NCBI RefSeq assembly: GCF_011801125.1
Contig: NZ_CP046171.1
Span: 5,208,001 to 5,272,000 of the forward strand
DNA from: Nocardia brasiliensis
GTDB taxonomy: Bacteria; Actinomycetota; Actinomycetes; Mycobacteriales; Mycobacteriaceae
Length of the DNA stretch: 64,000 nt
Direction: 5' to 3'
Below are positions 26,051-34,128 of the stretch, in pieces. The notes under the pieces were generated by a model that searched no databases, had not been told where the DNA came from, and worked only from the letters and a program-made list of their open reading frames with translations. Both the position numbers and the translations under genes were made by a program. Each line of letters begins with the position of its first letter. The stretch's first letter is position 1.

Positions 26051-27394
26051 ATGGCCACCGAAGCCAGGATCGACGTCAAGACGCTCCTCCAGAAGGCCGC
26101 CGGGGATCTTCGGGCGCCCGAACTGTACGAACTAGCGCGCATCGCCGAAGCGGGACCGTGGTTCGGTATGCCCGCGGCCAGGTCCGGCGAGGCCGCCCGA
26201 CCGCCGGAGTTCGAGTGGCCACTCGTGTCCGAGCATGCCTATCTGGGTAAGTACGGCCGCGGCACCGCGGCGGTGCACCTGGGCAACGGGCACGAACGCC
26301 TGGTCAATCCGATGATCTTCGCCGACGGATTCGGCTACGGCCCCAGCGATCTCGACGGACTGTGGCAGTGGTTCAACGAGCCCTACTCCGACGCCGGTGA
26401 GCGGCTGTTCGATCAGCTGCTCGCGGCGGGCATCGATATCGTGCTGCTCGGCTTCGACGCCAGGCACGACTACATCCAGGTCAACGCGGGCGTCGCCCGC
26501 GCCTGCATCGCGAAGGTGATCGCCGAGCGGCAGAGCAAGACACCGCTGATCACCGGCGGCGTGAGCATGGGCGGTCAGATCACCCGCTACGCGCTCGCGG
26601 CGATGGAACGCGCGGACGAGGCGCACGAGACCGAGACCTACCTGTCCTGGGATTCCCCGCACAACGGAGCGTGGATCCCGCTGATCCTGCAGCAGATGGC
26701 GTACTTCTTCGAGTCCTTCGAAGCGGTCCCGCCGGGCAAGGCGAGCAAAGCGGGCCTGATCCGCAGCCCCGCGGCGCAGCAGCTGCTCTGCGCATGGGTA
26801 GCCGACTCGCGGTACTCGGGTCCGGTGGCCACCGCATCGCCGCTGCGCGCCCAATTCGTCCAGGAGCTGGCCGATCTCGGCGGGTTCCCGCAGCGCCCGG
26901 TGCGGCTCGGCCTGGCCAACGGCCGCGGCGACGGACAGGGCGTCGGGCTCACCCCCGGCGAGATCGCCTTCGACAAGAAGTTCCTCGGCGGCCTGGTCGG
27001 CAGCGCCACCGCGCGCTTCCAGCCCGCGTTCGGCGAGCAGCAGCCGGTCGGCGGCATGCACCTCGGACTGACCACGCGCACCACGACCACCACCGCGGTC
27101 GCGCCGTTCGACGGTGCGCCCGGCGGCCTGCTCGACTCGTTCGGGCAGGTGGCCACCACGCTCGGGATCGACCTGGCCGAGAACAAACGCTGGAGCTGTT
27201 TCGTGCCGTCGATCAGCGCGATCGCGCTGGACTACGACCCGATCACCTGGGAGGTCGATCTCGATAAAGACCTGCGCTCGGTACCCCCGGAGCAGACGGC
27301 GCTCACCGAATTCTGTTGCAATGCGACGAATTCCGAGCATTCGGCGGTGACGCCGACCCTCGCAGAGTGGGTGCTGCGCAAGATCGCCAAGTAG
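26051..27394 (+). CDS. alpha/beta-hydrolase-fold protein
   Basis: 447 residues from ATG 26051 with AAAGGGGACGA just upstream. The N-terminal ~90 residues are helical and basic. The hydrolase core follows: NPMIFADGFGYGPSDLDGLW, VLLGFDARHDYIQVN, the nucleophile elbow ITGGVSMGGQITRY (Ser about 180) and LSWDSPHNGAWIP. A late His is present in GGMHLGLTTRTTTTT. There is no signal peptide or membrane segment. The combination resembles lipases/PHB-depolymerase-like hydrolases, but I do not recognise a named family. It is followed by a strong hairpin and converges on the monooxygenase gene. Confidence 0.7.
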   Translation: MATEARIDVKTLLQKAAGDLRAPELYELARIAEAGPWFGMPAARSGEAARPPEFEWPLVSEHAYLGKYGRGTAAVHLGNGHERLVNPMIFADGFGYGPSDLDGLWQWFNEPYSDAGERLFDQLLAAGIDIVLLGFDARHDYIQVNAGVARACIAKVIAERQSKTPLITGGVSMGGQITRYALAAMERADEAHETETYLSWDSPHNGAWIPLILQQMAYFFESFEAVPPGKASKAGLIRSPAAQQLLCAWVADSRYSGPVATASPLRAQFVQELADLGGFPQRPVRLGLANGRGDGQGVGLTPGEIAFDKKFLGGLVGSATARFQPAFGEQQPVGGMHLGLTTRTTTTTAVAPFDGAPGGLLDSFGQVATTLGIDLAENKRWSCFVPSISAIALDYDPITWEVDLDKDLRSVPPEQTALTEFCCNATNSEHSAVTPTLAEWVLRKIAK

Positions 27395-27401
27395 ACCGCG
27401 C

Positions 27402-27434
27402 CGGGCCCCGCCGGAGCAGTTCCCGCGGGGCCCG
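27402..27434. terminator. bidirectional terminator hairpin
   Basis: Perfect 10-bp arms CGGGCCCCGC (27402-27411) and GCGGGGCCCG (27425-27434), 13-base loop, between convergent hydrolase and monooxygenase stops. Confidence 0.75.
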
Positions 27435-27459
27435 TGCGATATCGGCGTCGTCGACCCGG

Positions 27460-28950
27460 TTACGCGCTCTTGCCGTATACGTAGTCGTCGAGCGGGAAGC
27501 TGACGGCCTCCCGGTGCGCGTTGAGCGTGCTGGTCGGGCGCAGCAGGGCTGCCTCACCGTGCTGGTTGAAGTAGTAGCTGCGCGCGGTGGAGCAGTCACC
27601 GCCGTAGAACACCGAGGAACCGAGCTTGTCGGTGACCCGGTCCAGGAACCCGGCATTGGCCTGCTCGGTCACCTCGAAGGTCTGCTCGCCGCGGCGGCGC
27701 AGCTCGCCGAAGAGCCTGCCCATGTGCTTCATCTGCGCTTCGATGGTGGTGAAGTAGGACAGGCCGCTGTAGGAGTACGGGCTGTTGAGGCTGAGGAAAT
27801 TCGGGAACTTCGGCACCGTGATGCCCTCGTAGGCCTGGAAACGGTTGTCCCGCCAGAACTTTCCGAGATTGACGCCGTCGCGGCCGATGATCTCTATGGC
27901 GGGGAAGTTCACGTCCCACAGGTTGAATCCGGTCGCCAGGATCAACGTATCGATCTCGGTCTTGTGCCCGTCCGCGGTGACGATGCCGTCGGGCTCGATG
28001 CGCTCGATCGAGTTGGTCTCCAAGCGCACGTTCGGCTTGTTGAACGTGCGGAAGTAGCTGTTGGAGAAGGTCGGCCGCTTGCAGCCGAAGTCGTAGTGCG
28101 GGGTCAGCTGCTTGCGAGTCCGCTTGTCCCGCACCGAGGCGCGCAGATGCGCCTTGGCCAGCACGCCCGCGCCCTTGTTGAGCAGCTTGGCCTGCTTGTA
28201 GTGCAGCACACCGACCACCATGAGCGCCTCGAGCAGGCTGGTGTTGACCAGTCGCGCCGCCTTCTGCGTCGCGGGCACCTTCTCGAAAAGCTTCTGGACC
28301 GGGCCGGGAATAGCGGTGTCGATCTTGGGCACCACCCAGATCGGCGTGCGCTGGAAGACGGTGAGCGCCTGTACCCGCTTGGCCACCTCGGGGACCAACT
28401 GCACGGCGGTCGCGCCGGTGCCGATGATCGCGGCCTTGCGGCCGGTGAGGTCGAAATCGTCCTCCCACGCGGTGGTGTGGATGATCTTGCCCGCGAACGA
28501 GTCGATGCCGGGGAACGGCGGGGTGTAGGGCTGCGACAGGAAGCCCGTCGCGGTGAGCAGGTAACGGCCGGTGACGGTTTCCCCGCCGGCCAGGCTGACC
28601 ACCCACTGCTCGTGCTCCGCGTCCCAGCGCGCGCCGTCGACCACGGTGCCGAAGCGCATGCGCCTGCGCAGGCCGTACTTGTCGGCGATGTGGCTCGCGT
28701 ACTTCTTCAGCTCGGCGCCCGGCGCGAACAGCCGGGTCCAGTACGGATTCGGTTCGAACGAGTACGAGTAGGTGACCGAGGCGATATCGACCGCGAGCCC
28801 CGGGTAATGGTTCACGTGCCAGGTCCCGCCGAGATCGTCCTCGCGTTCGAGGATCACGAAATTGCCGAGGCCGAGCCGATCGAGCTCGATGCCCGCGCCC
28901 ATCCCACCGAATCCCGCACCGACCACGACCGCGTCGTACTGAGGCGCCAC
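27460..28950 (-). CDS. FAD/NADPH-dependent Baeyer-Villiger-type monooxygenase
   Basis: 496 residues from GTG 28950 with GGAGG five bases upstream. The FAD-binding motif is VVVGAGFGGMGAGIELDRLG (about 7-26), followed by LGGTWHVNHYPGL. The BVMO fingerprint is GIDSFAGKIIHTTAWED, and the NADPH motif AAIIGTGATAVQLVPEVAK. Such enzymes insert oxygen next to ketones or oxidise heteroatoms. Divergent from a TetR regulator 75 bp away with a perfect palindrome between them, so it is very likely the regulated target. A decayed copy of its 3' end lies at 25737-25830. Confidence 0.9.
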   Translation of the reverse strand: MAPQYDAVVVGAGFGGMGAGIELDRLGLGNFVILEREDDLGGTWHVNHYPGLAVDIASVTYSYSFEPNPYWTRLFAPGAELKKYASHIADKYGLRRRMRFGTVVDGARWDAEHEQWVVSLAGGETVTGRYLLTATGFLSQPYTPPFPGIDSFAGKIIHTTAWEDDFDLTGRKAAIIGTGATAVQLVPEVAKRVQALTVFQRTPIWVVPKIDTAIPGPVQKLFEKVPATQKAARLVNTSLLEALMVVGVLHYKQAKLLNKGAGVLAKAHLRASVRDKRTRKQLTPHYDFGCKRPTFSNSYFRTFNKPNVRLETNSIERIEPDGIVTADGHKTEIDTLILATGFNLWDVNFPAIEIIGRDGVNLGKFWRDNRFQAYEGITVPKFPNFLSLNSPYSYSGLSYFTTIEAQMKHMGRLFGELRRRGEQTFEVTEQANAGFLDRVTDKLGSSVFYGGDCSTARSYYFNQHGEAALLRPTSTLNAHREAVSFPLDDYVYGKSA

Positions 28951-28981
28951 GCCGAACCTCCAGGTATGTGAATCGCTTCTC

Positions 28982-29003
28982 ACGGAATGACACATCATTC
29001 CGT
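28982..29003. promoter_or_regulatory. palindromic TetR operator
   Basis: Perfect 9-bp inverted repeat ACGGAATGA / TCATTCCGT with a 4-base CACA spacer, in the 75-bp space between the divergent monooxygenase and TetR genes. Position, symmetry and size fit a TetR-family operator controlling both genes. Confidence 0.8.
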
Positions 29004-29025
29004 TTGTGACGACTGTATCATTGGC

Positions 29026-29652
29026 GTGGTGACGAAGCCATTGACCCGTGCCGAACGCCGTAAAGCCGAGTTGCGGCAGGAGATCATCGATACCGCTTTC
29101 GTCTGTTTCGCGGAGAAGGGCTATCACGCGACCGGCATCGCCGACATCGCCGGACATCTCGGCATCGGGCACGGCACCTTCTATCGGTACTTCAGCAACA
29201 AGCGCGACATCATCGACCACGTCATCGACGATCTCTCGGCCAAGATCATCGACACGCTGGGCACCGACAACGCCCCCGACGCCGCGACCACGCTGGACGA
29301 GTACCGCGCGCAGACCGACCGGATCGGCCAGGCGCTGACGCACATCCTGATGGGCGATCGCCGGGTGGCCCAGCTGCTGCTCGTGCATGCCCCCGGCATC
29401 GACGACGAACTCACCGCCCGCCTATACGGCCTGCTCGACATGGCCGACGCGCTCACCGCGAGCTATCTCGAGCACGGCGTCGAACTCGGTTATCTGCGAG
29501 CGGATCTGGATACCGTCAACACCGCGCGCGCGGTCACCGGCATGCTGCTCGCCGGCATCGTGCACGGCCTGCGCGACACCGACGAGGCCACCCTGCGCGG
29601 CTTGAACGAAGCGATCCGCAGGCTGCTGATCGACGGCGTCCGCAAAGAGTGA
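29026..29652 (+). CDS. TetR/AcrR family transcriptional regulator
   Basis: 208 residues from GTG 29026; GTG 29029 is equally possible and an earlier TTG/ATG start would run through the operator. The N-terminal helix-turn-helix is textbook: ELRQEIIDTAFVCFAEKGYH, ATGIADIAGHLGIGHGTFYR, YFSNKRDIIDHVIDD. The ligand-binding C-terminal half is helical with no assigned ligand. Divergent from the monooxygenase with a perfect palindrome between, so it probably represses that gene and itself until a hydrophobic inducer binds. Confidence 0.92.
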   Translation: MVTKPLTRAERRKAELRQEIIDTAFVCFAEKGYHATGIADIAGHLGIGHGTFYRYFSNKRDIIDHVIDDLSAKIIDTLGTDNAPDAATTLDEYRAQTDRIGQALTHILMGDRRVAQLLLVHAPGIDDELTARLYGLLDMADALTASYLEHGVELGYLRADLDTVNTARAVTGMLLAGIVHGLRDTDEATLRGLNEAIRRLLIDGVRKE

Positions 29653-29800
29653 GCACACGACAAGCCCCCTGACGTGCTCCCCCGCGTTATGGTGGTGACA
29701 AAGTTCCGTCGCGTCGCCCAGGGGGCCGCTCGTGGTCGCAAGAGACCAGGGAGTACGAAAAATTCACATTCCGGCGGCCGGGCGCATCGAGCCTGACAGA

Positions 29801-30397
29801 ATGTCGCCCGTGACCCCCGAGGATGTGAGCCGGATCAGTTTCGCGACACCACCATTCGGGCAGCGTGGCTACCACGCCGACGAGGTGGACGCCTTCCTCG
29901 ATCTCGTCGCCGCGACCATGGCCGGTCGCGGCGCGCTGGCCGCCGACGATCTGCGCCACGTCACCTTCGACGCGCCGCGCCCCGGCGGCCGTGGCTACCG
30001 CGCCGATCAGGTCGACGAGTATCTCGACCGGGTCCGCATCGAACTCGAGCAGCGCCAGCACGGCGTGCGCCCGGCGCCCTCGGGCAACGGACAGGCCATG
30101 CTCACCCCGGATGACGTGCAGCGCATGCGTTTCACGCACGCACCCGTCGGCCGCCGCGGATACAACGAGGAAGAGGTCGACGCGTTCCTGGATTTAGTCG
30201 CCGCGACCCTGGCCCACGGCGGACCGGGCAGCCTGACCGTGGCCGACGTGCGCTCGGTGCGGTTCACCGAGGCGCGCCTGGGCGCCCGCGGCTATCAGCG
30301 CGACGAGGTGGACGCCTTCTCCGACCTGGTGGTCACCGCGCTGGAACACGCCGAGCATCAACACCATCGCTGGTCGTTGCACCGCGACGCCGATTAA
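29801..30397 (+). CDS. protein of four tandem DivIVA N-terminal motifs
   Basis: 198 residues from ATG 29801; GTG 29810 is an alternative. It is built from four repeats of about 45 residues, each with the pattern (D)V..(I/V)xF...[88 protein letters not shown]. This is the membrane-curvature-sensing head of DivIVA/Wag31, but the long coiled coil is missing. DivIVA organises polar growth in actinomycetes, so a small polar or septal adaptor is plausible (inference). Little SD is visible. It is followed after 41 bp by the leader ORF of the Erm-like gene. Confidence 0.85.
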   Translation: MSPVTPEDVSRISFATPPFGQRGYHADEVDAFLDLVAATMAGRGALAADDLRHVTFDAPRPGGRGYRADQVDEYLDRVRIELEQRQHGVRPAPSGNGQAMLTPDDVQRMRFTHAPVGRRGYNEEEVDAFLDLVAATLAHGGPGSLTVADVRSVRFTEARLGARGYQRDEVDAFSDLVVTALEHAEHQHHRWSLHRDAD

Positions 30398-30438
30398 TTC
30401 GGTTGCGGGTCGGCGCGGCCGTTCCTACCGTGACGGGC

Positions 30439-30501
30439 ATGCATTGCTATGCCACCCCCTACTTCATCCGGCTCCGCAGCGCTCGGGCTCTGGCCCGCTA
30501 G
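30439..30501 (+). CDS. 20-codon leader peptide upstream of Erm-like gene
   Basis: ATG 30439 to TAG 30501 encodes MHCYATPYFIRLRSARALAR, whose end has an Arg/Ala/Leu run. The upstream bases (ACCGTGACGGGC) offer only a weak SD. The ORF ends 45 bases before a pair of mutually exclusive hairpins, the second of which hides the SD of the methyltransferase gene. Inducible erm genes are controlled by drug-stalled ribosomes on such leader ORFs. Translation of this ORF is inferred. Confidence 0.5.
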   Translation: MHCYATPYFIRLRSARALAR

Positions 30502-30546
30502 CGGACACGGAGAGCATTACTTCGGCGTCCGCGAGCGCGCCCAGGG

Positions 30547-30582
30547 CCCTTCGAGACTCATCCGACTCGAAGACCCGAAGGG
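30547..30582 (+). promoter_or_regulatory. alternative-hairpin translational attenuator
   Basis: Arm 1 CCCTTCGAG (30547-30555) can pair with arm 2 CTCGAAG (30566-30572) over 7 bp, or with arm 3 CGAAGGG (30576-30582) over 7 bp. Arm 3 includes the SD (GAAGGGG, 30577-30583) of GTG 30592. The 1:3 fold hides the SD and the 1:2 fold frees it. This is the layout of erm attenuators. Confidence 0.6.
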
Positions 30583-30591
30583 GCAAGCGCT

Positions 30592-31401
30592 GTGGCGCAA
30601 GATTTCGCACACCGGAACTACTCACATACGCAAGGCAAGATCAAGAACGGCGGCGGTGGCCGTCCTTCGAAGGACCGCACCAGGCGGGCGCAGGCTCAGC
30701 ACACACTGGTGAGTCCGGCCGCGGTGGATTCGATTCTCGCGGTGGCCGATCCGCGCGGAGCGGTACTCGAACCCCAGCCCGGCGACGGACTGCTGACGCA
30801 GGCCTTGGCTCGGCGCGGCGCCCAGGTCACCGCGTACGAACCGGATCCGCTCAGTGCCGCGAAACTGTCGGCCCGCACCCGCGGCGACCACGGAATCCGC
30901 GTGCTACGAGCCGATTTGAGCAAGACCAGGCCGCCGAGGGAACCGTTCGCCGTGGTCGGGAACGTGCCTGGCGCGGCGACCCGGATCATCGACTGGTGCC
31001 TGGCCGCACCGGCGCTCACCTCGGCGACGCTGGTCGTCACCTCGGAATGCGCCGGAGCGAACGGACACTGGGACATGGCGGCGGTCCAGCATTGGCCGTG
31101 GTTCGACCGGCAACCACACGGCACGATCGAACCCGCCAGCTTCCGCCCCGCCCTCACCACCGACGCCACCATCGTGCACCTGCACCGTCGCCCACAACCC
31201 CTGGTAAACGACCAGGATTCGTACACCACCCTGGTCCGCACAGGCTTCACCGCCCCGAACAGTCCCCTGCTCACCGCACTACGCTCCCATTACCCGAACG
31301 CGGACAAAGCACTGACCGCCAGCGGAATCCCCTGGGAGACAACGGCACCCGCCGTCCACCCGGACGACTGGATACGCCTACACGAGCACCTGCTCAGGTA
31401 A
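30592..31401 (+). CDS. Erm-like 23S rRNA adenine N6-methyltransferase family protein
   Basis: 269 residues from GTG 30592 with GAAGGGG eight bases upstream. The basic N-terminus (MAQDFAHRNYSHTQGKIKNG, then RPSKDRTRRAQAQHTLVSPA) matches Erm proteins of actinomycetes, where HTLVSPAAV stands for QNFL. SAM motif I is VLEPQPGDGLLTQALA and motif II VTAYEPDP. Motif IV is FAVVGNVPGAATRIIDW, with NVPG instead of NIPY/F, so the aromatic catalytic residue that stacks on the adenine is replaced by Gly. Erm enzymes dimethylate A2058 and give macrolide-lincosamide-streptogramin B resistance. The altered motif makes activity uncertain. Leader ORF and attenuator lie upstream. Confidence 0.75.
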   Translation: MAQDFAHRNYSHTQGKIKNGGGGRPSKDRTRRAQAQHTLVSPAAVDSILAVADPRGAVLEPQPGDGLLTQALARRGAQVTAYEPDPLSAAKLSARTRGDHGIRVLRADLSKTRPPREPFAVVGNVPGAATRIIDWCLAAPALTSATLVVTSECAGANGHWDMAAVQHWPWFDRQPHGTIEPASFRPALTTDATIVHLHRRPQPLVNDQDSYTTLVRTGFTAPNSPLLTALRSHYPNADKALTASGIPWETTAPAVHPDDWIRLHEHLLR

Positions 31402-31417
31402 ACCGAACGGAGCAAAC

Positions 31418-31478
31418 CCAGTCCAGAAGTATGCATTCAGTTGGCCGAAAGCCAACGAAACGCATACTTCTGGACTGG
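31418..31478. terminator. long perfect inverted repeat with nested hairpin
   Basis: 17-bp perfect arms start CCAGTCCAGAAGTATGC (31418-31434) with their complement at 31462-31478. The loop holds a second hairpin (TTGGC / GCCAA). It lies 17 bp after the Erm-like stop and probably ends its transcript. The AT-rich, extended, perfect arms also fit a small palindromic element. Confidence 0.65.
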
Positions 31479-31675
31479 CGGCCGTGAACCTCGTCTGCAC
31501 GGCGATCCACAACTTCGGGACTTATCCGCGCGGCGCGCCATCCTAACCGCGCGCTGATCAGGCCGGCCGATAGCAGCCCGAGTCAGAAGAGGGTCAACGG
31601 CGACATGTAGACAGACCTCACCTGTGGCCGACAACAGCGCCGCCGCTCACGAGAGCGGATCGACTGTCCAGCGCA

Positions 31676-32764
31676 TCACTTTTCGAAGAGGTCGAGGGTG
31701 GGTTGGGGGTCCCGGCCGCGGACCTCGATGGAGCCGAAGACCAGGTCGGGGGGCGGGACGAGGCCGAGGTGCTCCCAGGCCGCGGCCGTGGCGACCCGGC
31801 CGCGCGGGGTGCGGGCGACCATGCCGGCGCGGACGAGGAACGGCTCGCACACCTCCTCGACGGTGGCGGCCTCCTCACCCACGGCGACGGCGAGCGTGGA
31901 GACGCCGACCGGGCCGCCGCCGAAGCTGCGCACCAGCGACGAAAGCACCGCGCGGTCCAGGCGATCGAGCCCGAGCGCGTCGACGTCGTACACCTCGAGC
32001 GCCGCCTGCGCGATGGGCTGGGTGATCAAGCCGTCGGCGCGCACCTCCGCGTAGTCACGGACGCGCCGCAACAGGCGGTTGGCGATGCGCGGCGTGCCCC
32101 GCGAGCGACCGGCGATCTCCGCGGCCGCCGCGTGGTCGATCTCGACACCGAGAATCTGCGCCGAGCGTTGCAGGATGCGCAGCAACTCCTCGGGGTCGTA
32201 GAAGTCCATATGCCCGGTGAACCCGAAACGGTCGCGCAGCGGACCGGTCAGCGCGCCGGACCGAGTCGTCGCGCCCACCAGGGTGAACGGGGCTATGTCC
32301 AGCGGAATCGAGGTCGCGCCAGGACCCTTGCCGACCACCACGTCGACCCGGAAATCCTCCATCGCGAGATACAGCATTTCCTCGGCGGGCCGGGCGATCC
32401 GGTGGATCTCGTCGATGAACAGCACGTCGCCCTCGACCAGATTGCTGAGCATCGCGGCCAGATCGCCCGCCCGCTCCAGCGCGGGCCCGGACGTGATGCG
32501 CAGCGCGGTGCCGAGCTCGCCCGCGATGATCATCGCCATGCTGGTCTTGCCGAGGCCGGGCGGCCCGGACAACAGCACGTGATCCGGTGTTCCGCCACGC
32601 TGTTTCGCGCCGCGCAGCACCAGCGCCAGCTGCTCGCGCACCCGGGGCTGACCGATGAAGTCGTCCAGCGACTTCGGGCGCAGGCTGGCCTCGATCTCGC
32701 CATCGGACTTCAGATAGCTTGGCGTGACCTGGGATTCGGGCGCTTCGCCTTCGTCGTAGTCCAT
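31676..32764 (-). CDS. ruvB: Holliday junction ATP-dependent DNA helicase RuvB
   Basis: 362 residues. Walker [15 protein letters not shown], Walker [11 protein letters not shown], sensor [18 protein letters not shown], arginine finger region [20 protein letters not shown], and C-terminal winged helix ([20 protein letters not shown]). It is the AAA+ motor that, as a hexamer loaded by RuvA, drives branch migration at Holliday junctions. It starts 6 bp after the ruvA stop. The order ruvC-ruvA-ruvB is the standard operon. Confidence 0.97.
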   Translation of the reverse strand: MDYDEGEAPESQVTPSYLKSDGEIEASLRPKSLDDFIGQPRVREQLALVLRGAKQRGGTPDHVLLSGPPGLGKTSMAMIIAGELGTALRITSGPALERAGDLAAMLSNLVEGDVLFIDEIHRIARPAEEMLYLAMEDFRVDVVVGKGPGATSIPLDIAPFTLVGATTRSGALTGPLRDRFGFTGHMDFYDPEELLRILQRSAQILGVEIDHAAAAEIAGRSRGTPRIANRLLRRVRDYAEVRADGLITQPIAQAALEVYDVDALGLDRLDRAVLSSLVRSFGGGPVGVSTLAVAVGEEAATVEEVCEPFLVRAGMVARTPRGRVATAAAWEHLGLVPPPDLVFGSIEVRGRDPQPTLDLFEK

Positions 32765-32770
32765 GACCGC

Positions 32771-33376
32771 TTACCGATTCTTGCCGAGCAGGTTGAGCGC
32801 GGCCCGCAGCGCCACGGACGTGCCAGCGGCGGGCTGGTCGGCCAGGACGGCGTCGATCGCCTGTTCGGCCTGTTTGAGGGGGAAGCCGAGACCGGTGAGC
32901 GCCTCCACCACCTGGTCACGCACCGGCGTGAGCACCGGGGCGGGCGTCGCGCCGGGCGGGCCCGATTGCACCGGAACGAGATCCACCTTGTCCCGCAGCT
33001 CGACCACCATGCGTTCGGCACCCCGCTTACCGATACCGGGCACCCGGGTGAGCGCGGCGACGTTGCTCTCGGCGAGCGCCTTGCGCAACGCCTCCGGCTC
33101 GAGCACCGCGAGCACCGCCATCGCCAAACGCGGACCGACCCCGGACACCGTCTGCAACAGACCGAACAGGTCACGGGCCTCGGTGTCGGCGAAGCCGTAC
33201 AGCGTCATCGAGTCCTCGCGGACGATCATCGCGGTGTAGAGCCGGGTTTCCTCGCCGCGGGTCAGGGTGGCCAGCGTCGCGGGCGTGACGTTGAGCCGAT
33301 AGCCGATGCCCGCCGCCTCGATCACCGTGTGATCGAGGGCGATCTCCAGCACCTCGCCGCGTACCGACGCGATCAC
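32771..33376 (-). CDS. ruvA: Holliday junction DNA helicase subunit RuvA
   Basis: 201 residues from GTG 33376 ([20 protein letters not shown]), with GGAAGGCGG upstream. N-terminal OB fold, then two HhH motifs: [20 protein letters not shown] and [20 protein letters not shown]. The C-terminal RuvB-binding domain includes [20 protein letters not shown]. The tetramer holds the junction in a planar form. GTG overlaps the ruvC stop (GTGA), so translation is coupled. Confidence 0.96.
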   Translation of the reverse strand: MIASVRGEVLEIALDHTVIEAAGIGYRLNVTPATLATLTRGEETRLYTAMIVREDSMTLYGFADTEARDLFGLLQTVSGVGPRLAMAVLAVLEPEALRKALAESNVAALTRVPGIGKRGAERMVVELRDKVDLVPVQSGPPGATPAPVLTPVRDQVVEALTGLGFPLKQAEQAIDAVLADQPAAGTSVALRAALNLLGKNR

Positions 33377-33942
33377 CTCTGTACCGCCTTCCGTTGTTCG
33401 GCAAGCCGTTGCGCGTACTTGCGCTGCGCTTCGGCCGCGCGGGCTTCGGCCTGAGCCATGCGCTCCATCAGCGGCGCCCGCCAACAATGACAGATGGCCA
33501 GCGCCAGCGCATCGGCCGCGTCCGCCGGTTTCGGCGCGACCTGCAAGCCGAGTATCCGGGTGACCATGGCCGTGACCTGCGCCTTGTCCGCGGTGCCGTT
33601 GCCGGTGACCGCGGCCTTCACCTCACTGGGCGTGTGGAACATGACCGGGATGTCCCGGCGCGCGGCCGCCAGCGCGATCACTCCGCCCGCCTGCGCGGTG
33701 CCCATCGCGGTACGCACATTGTGCTGGGCGAAGACGCGTTCGATCGCGACGGCCCCTGGTTTGTGCGTGTCCATCCAATGCTCGGCCGCGTCGGCGACCT
33801 GCAACAGTCGCTGCGCCAAGTCCATGTCGGCGGGGGTGCGGACCACATCGACATCGATCGCGGTCACCTTCCGCCCCAGCCCGCCCTCGACGATGCTGAG
33901 GCCGCACCGGGTGAGACCGGGGTCGACGCCCATCACCCGCAC
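33373..33942 (-). CDS. ruvC: crossover junction endodeoxyribonuclease RuvC
   Basis: 189 residues from GTG 33942 ([20 protein letters not shown]), preceded by GAGGGG. Catalytic acidic residues are visible in [10 protein letters not shown] (Asp), [11 protein letters not shown] (Glu) and [14 protein letters not shown] (Asp pair), the RNase H-like site that cuts Holliday junctions with two metal ions. A basic Lys/Arg/Gln-rich tail follows the fold. It is the first gene of ruvCAB. Confidence 0.96.
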   Translation of the reverse strand: MRVMGVDPGLTRCGLSIVEGGLGRKVTAIDVDVVRTPADMDLAQRLLQVADAAEHWMDTHKPGAVAIERVFAQHNVRTAMGTAQAGGVIALAAARRDIPVMFHTPSEVKAAVTGNGTADKAQVTAMVTRILGLQVAPKPADAADALALAICHCWRAPLMERMAQAEARAAEAQRKYAQRLAEQRKAVQR

Positions 33943-34128
33943 GAATTCCCCTCTCGCAGACACGAACAACTGTTCGAGAGTGTAACGGAGGAGCCGGGGC
34001 GGATGGACCAACGACACGGGTGCGGTCCGACTACCGGTGCTCGAGGGGTGCTGGGGCACTTCGCGGGCACAGCGGGCGTGCAGTGAATTCACAGGGTCGC
34101 TCGAGGAACGGTGTCGACAATGCCGTAG

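Noticed and set aside
29664-29726. GCCCCCTG / CAGGGGGC as terminator of the TetR gene
   Set aside because: Arms are 47 bases apart and the loop has no support; could be chance in GC-rich DNA.
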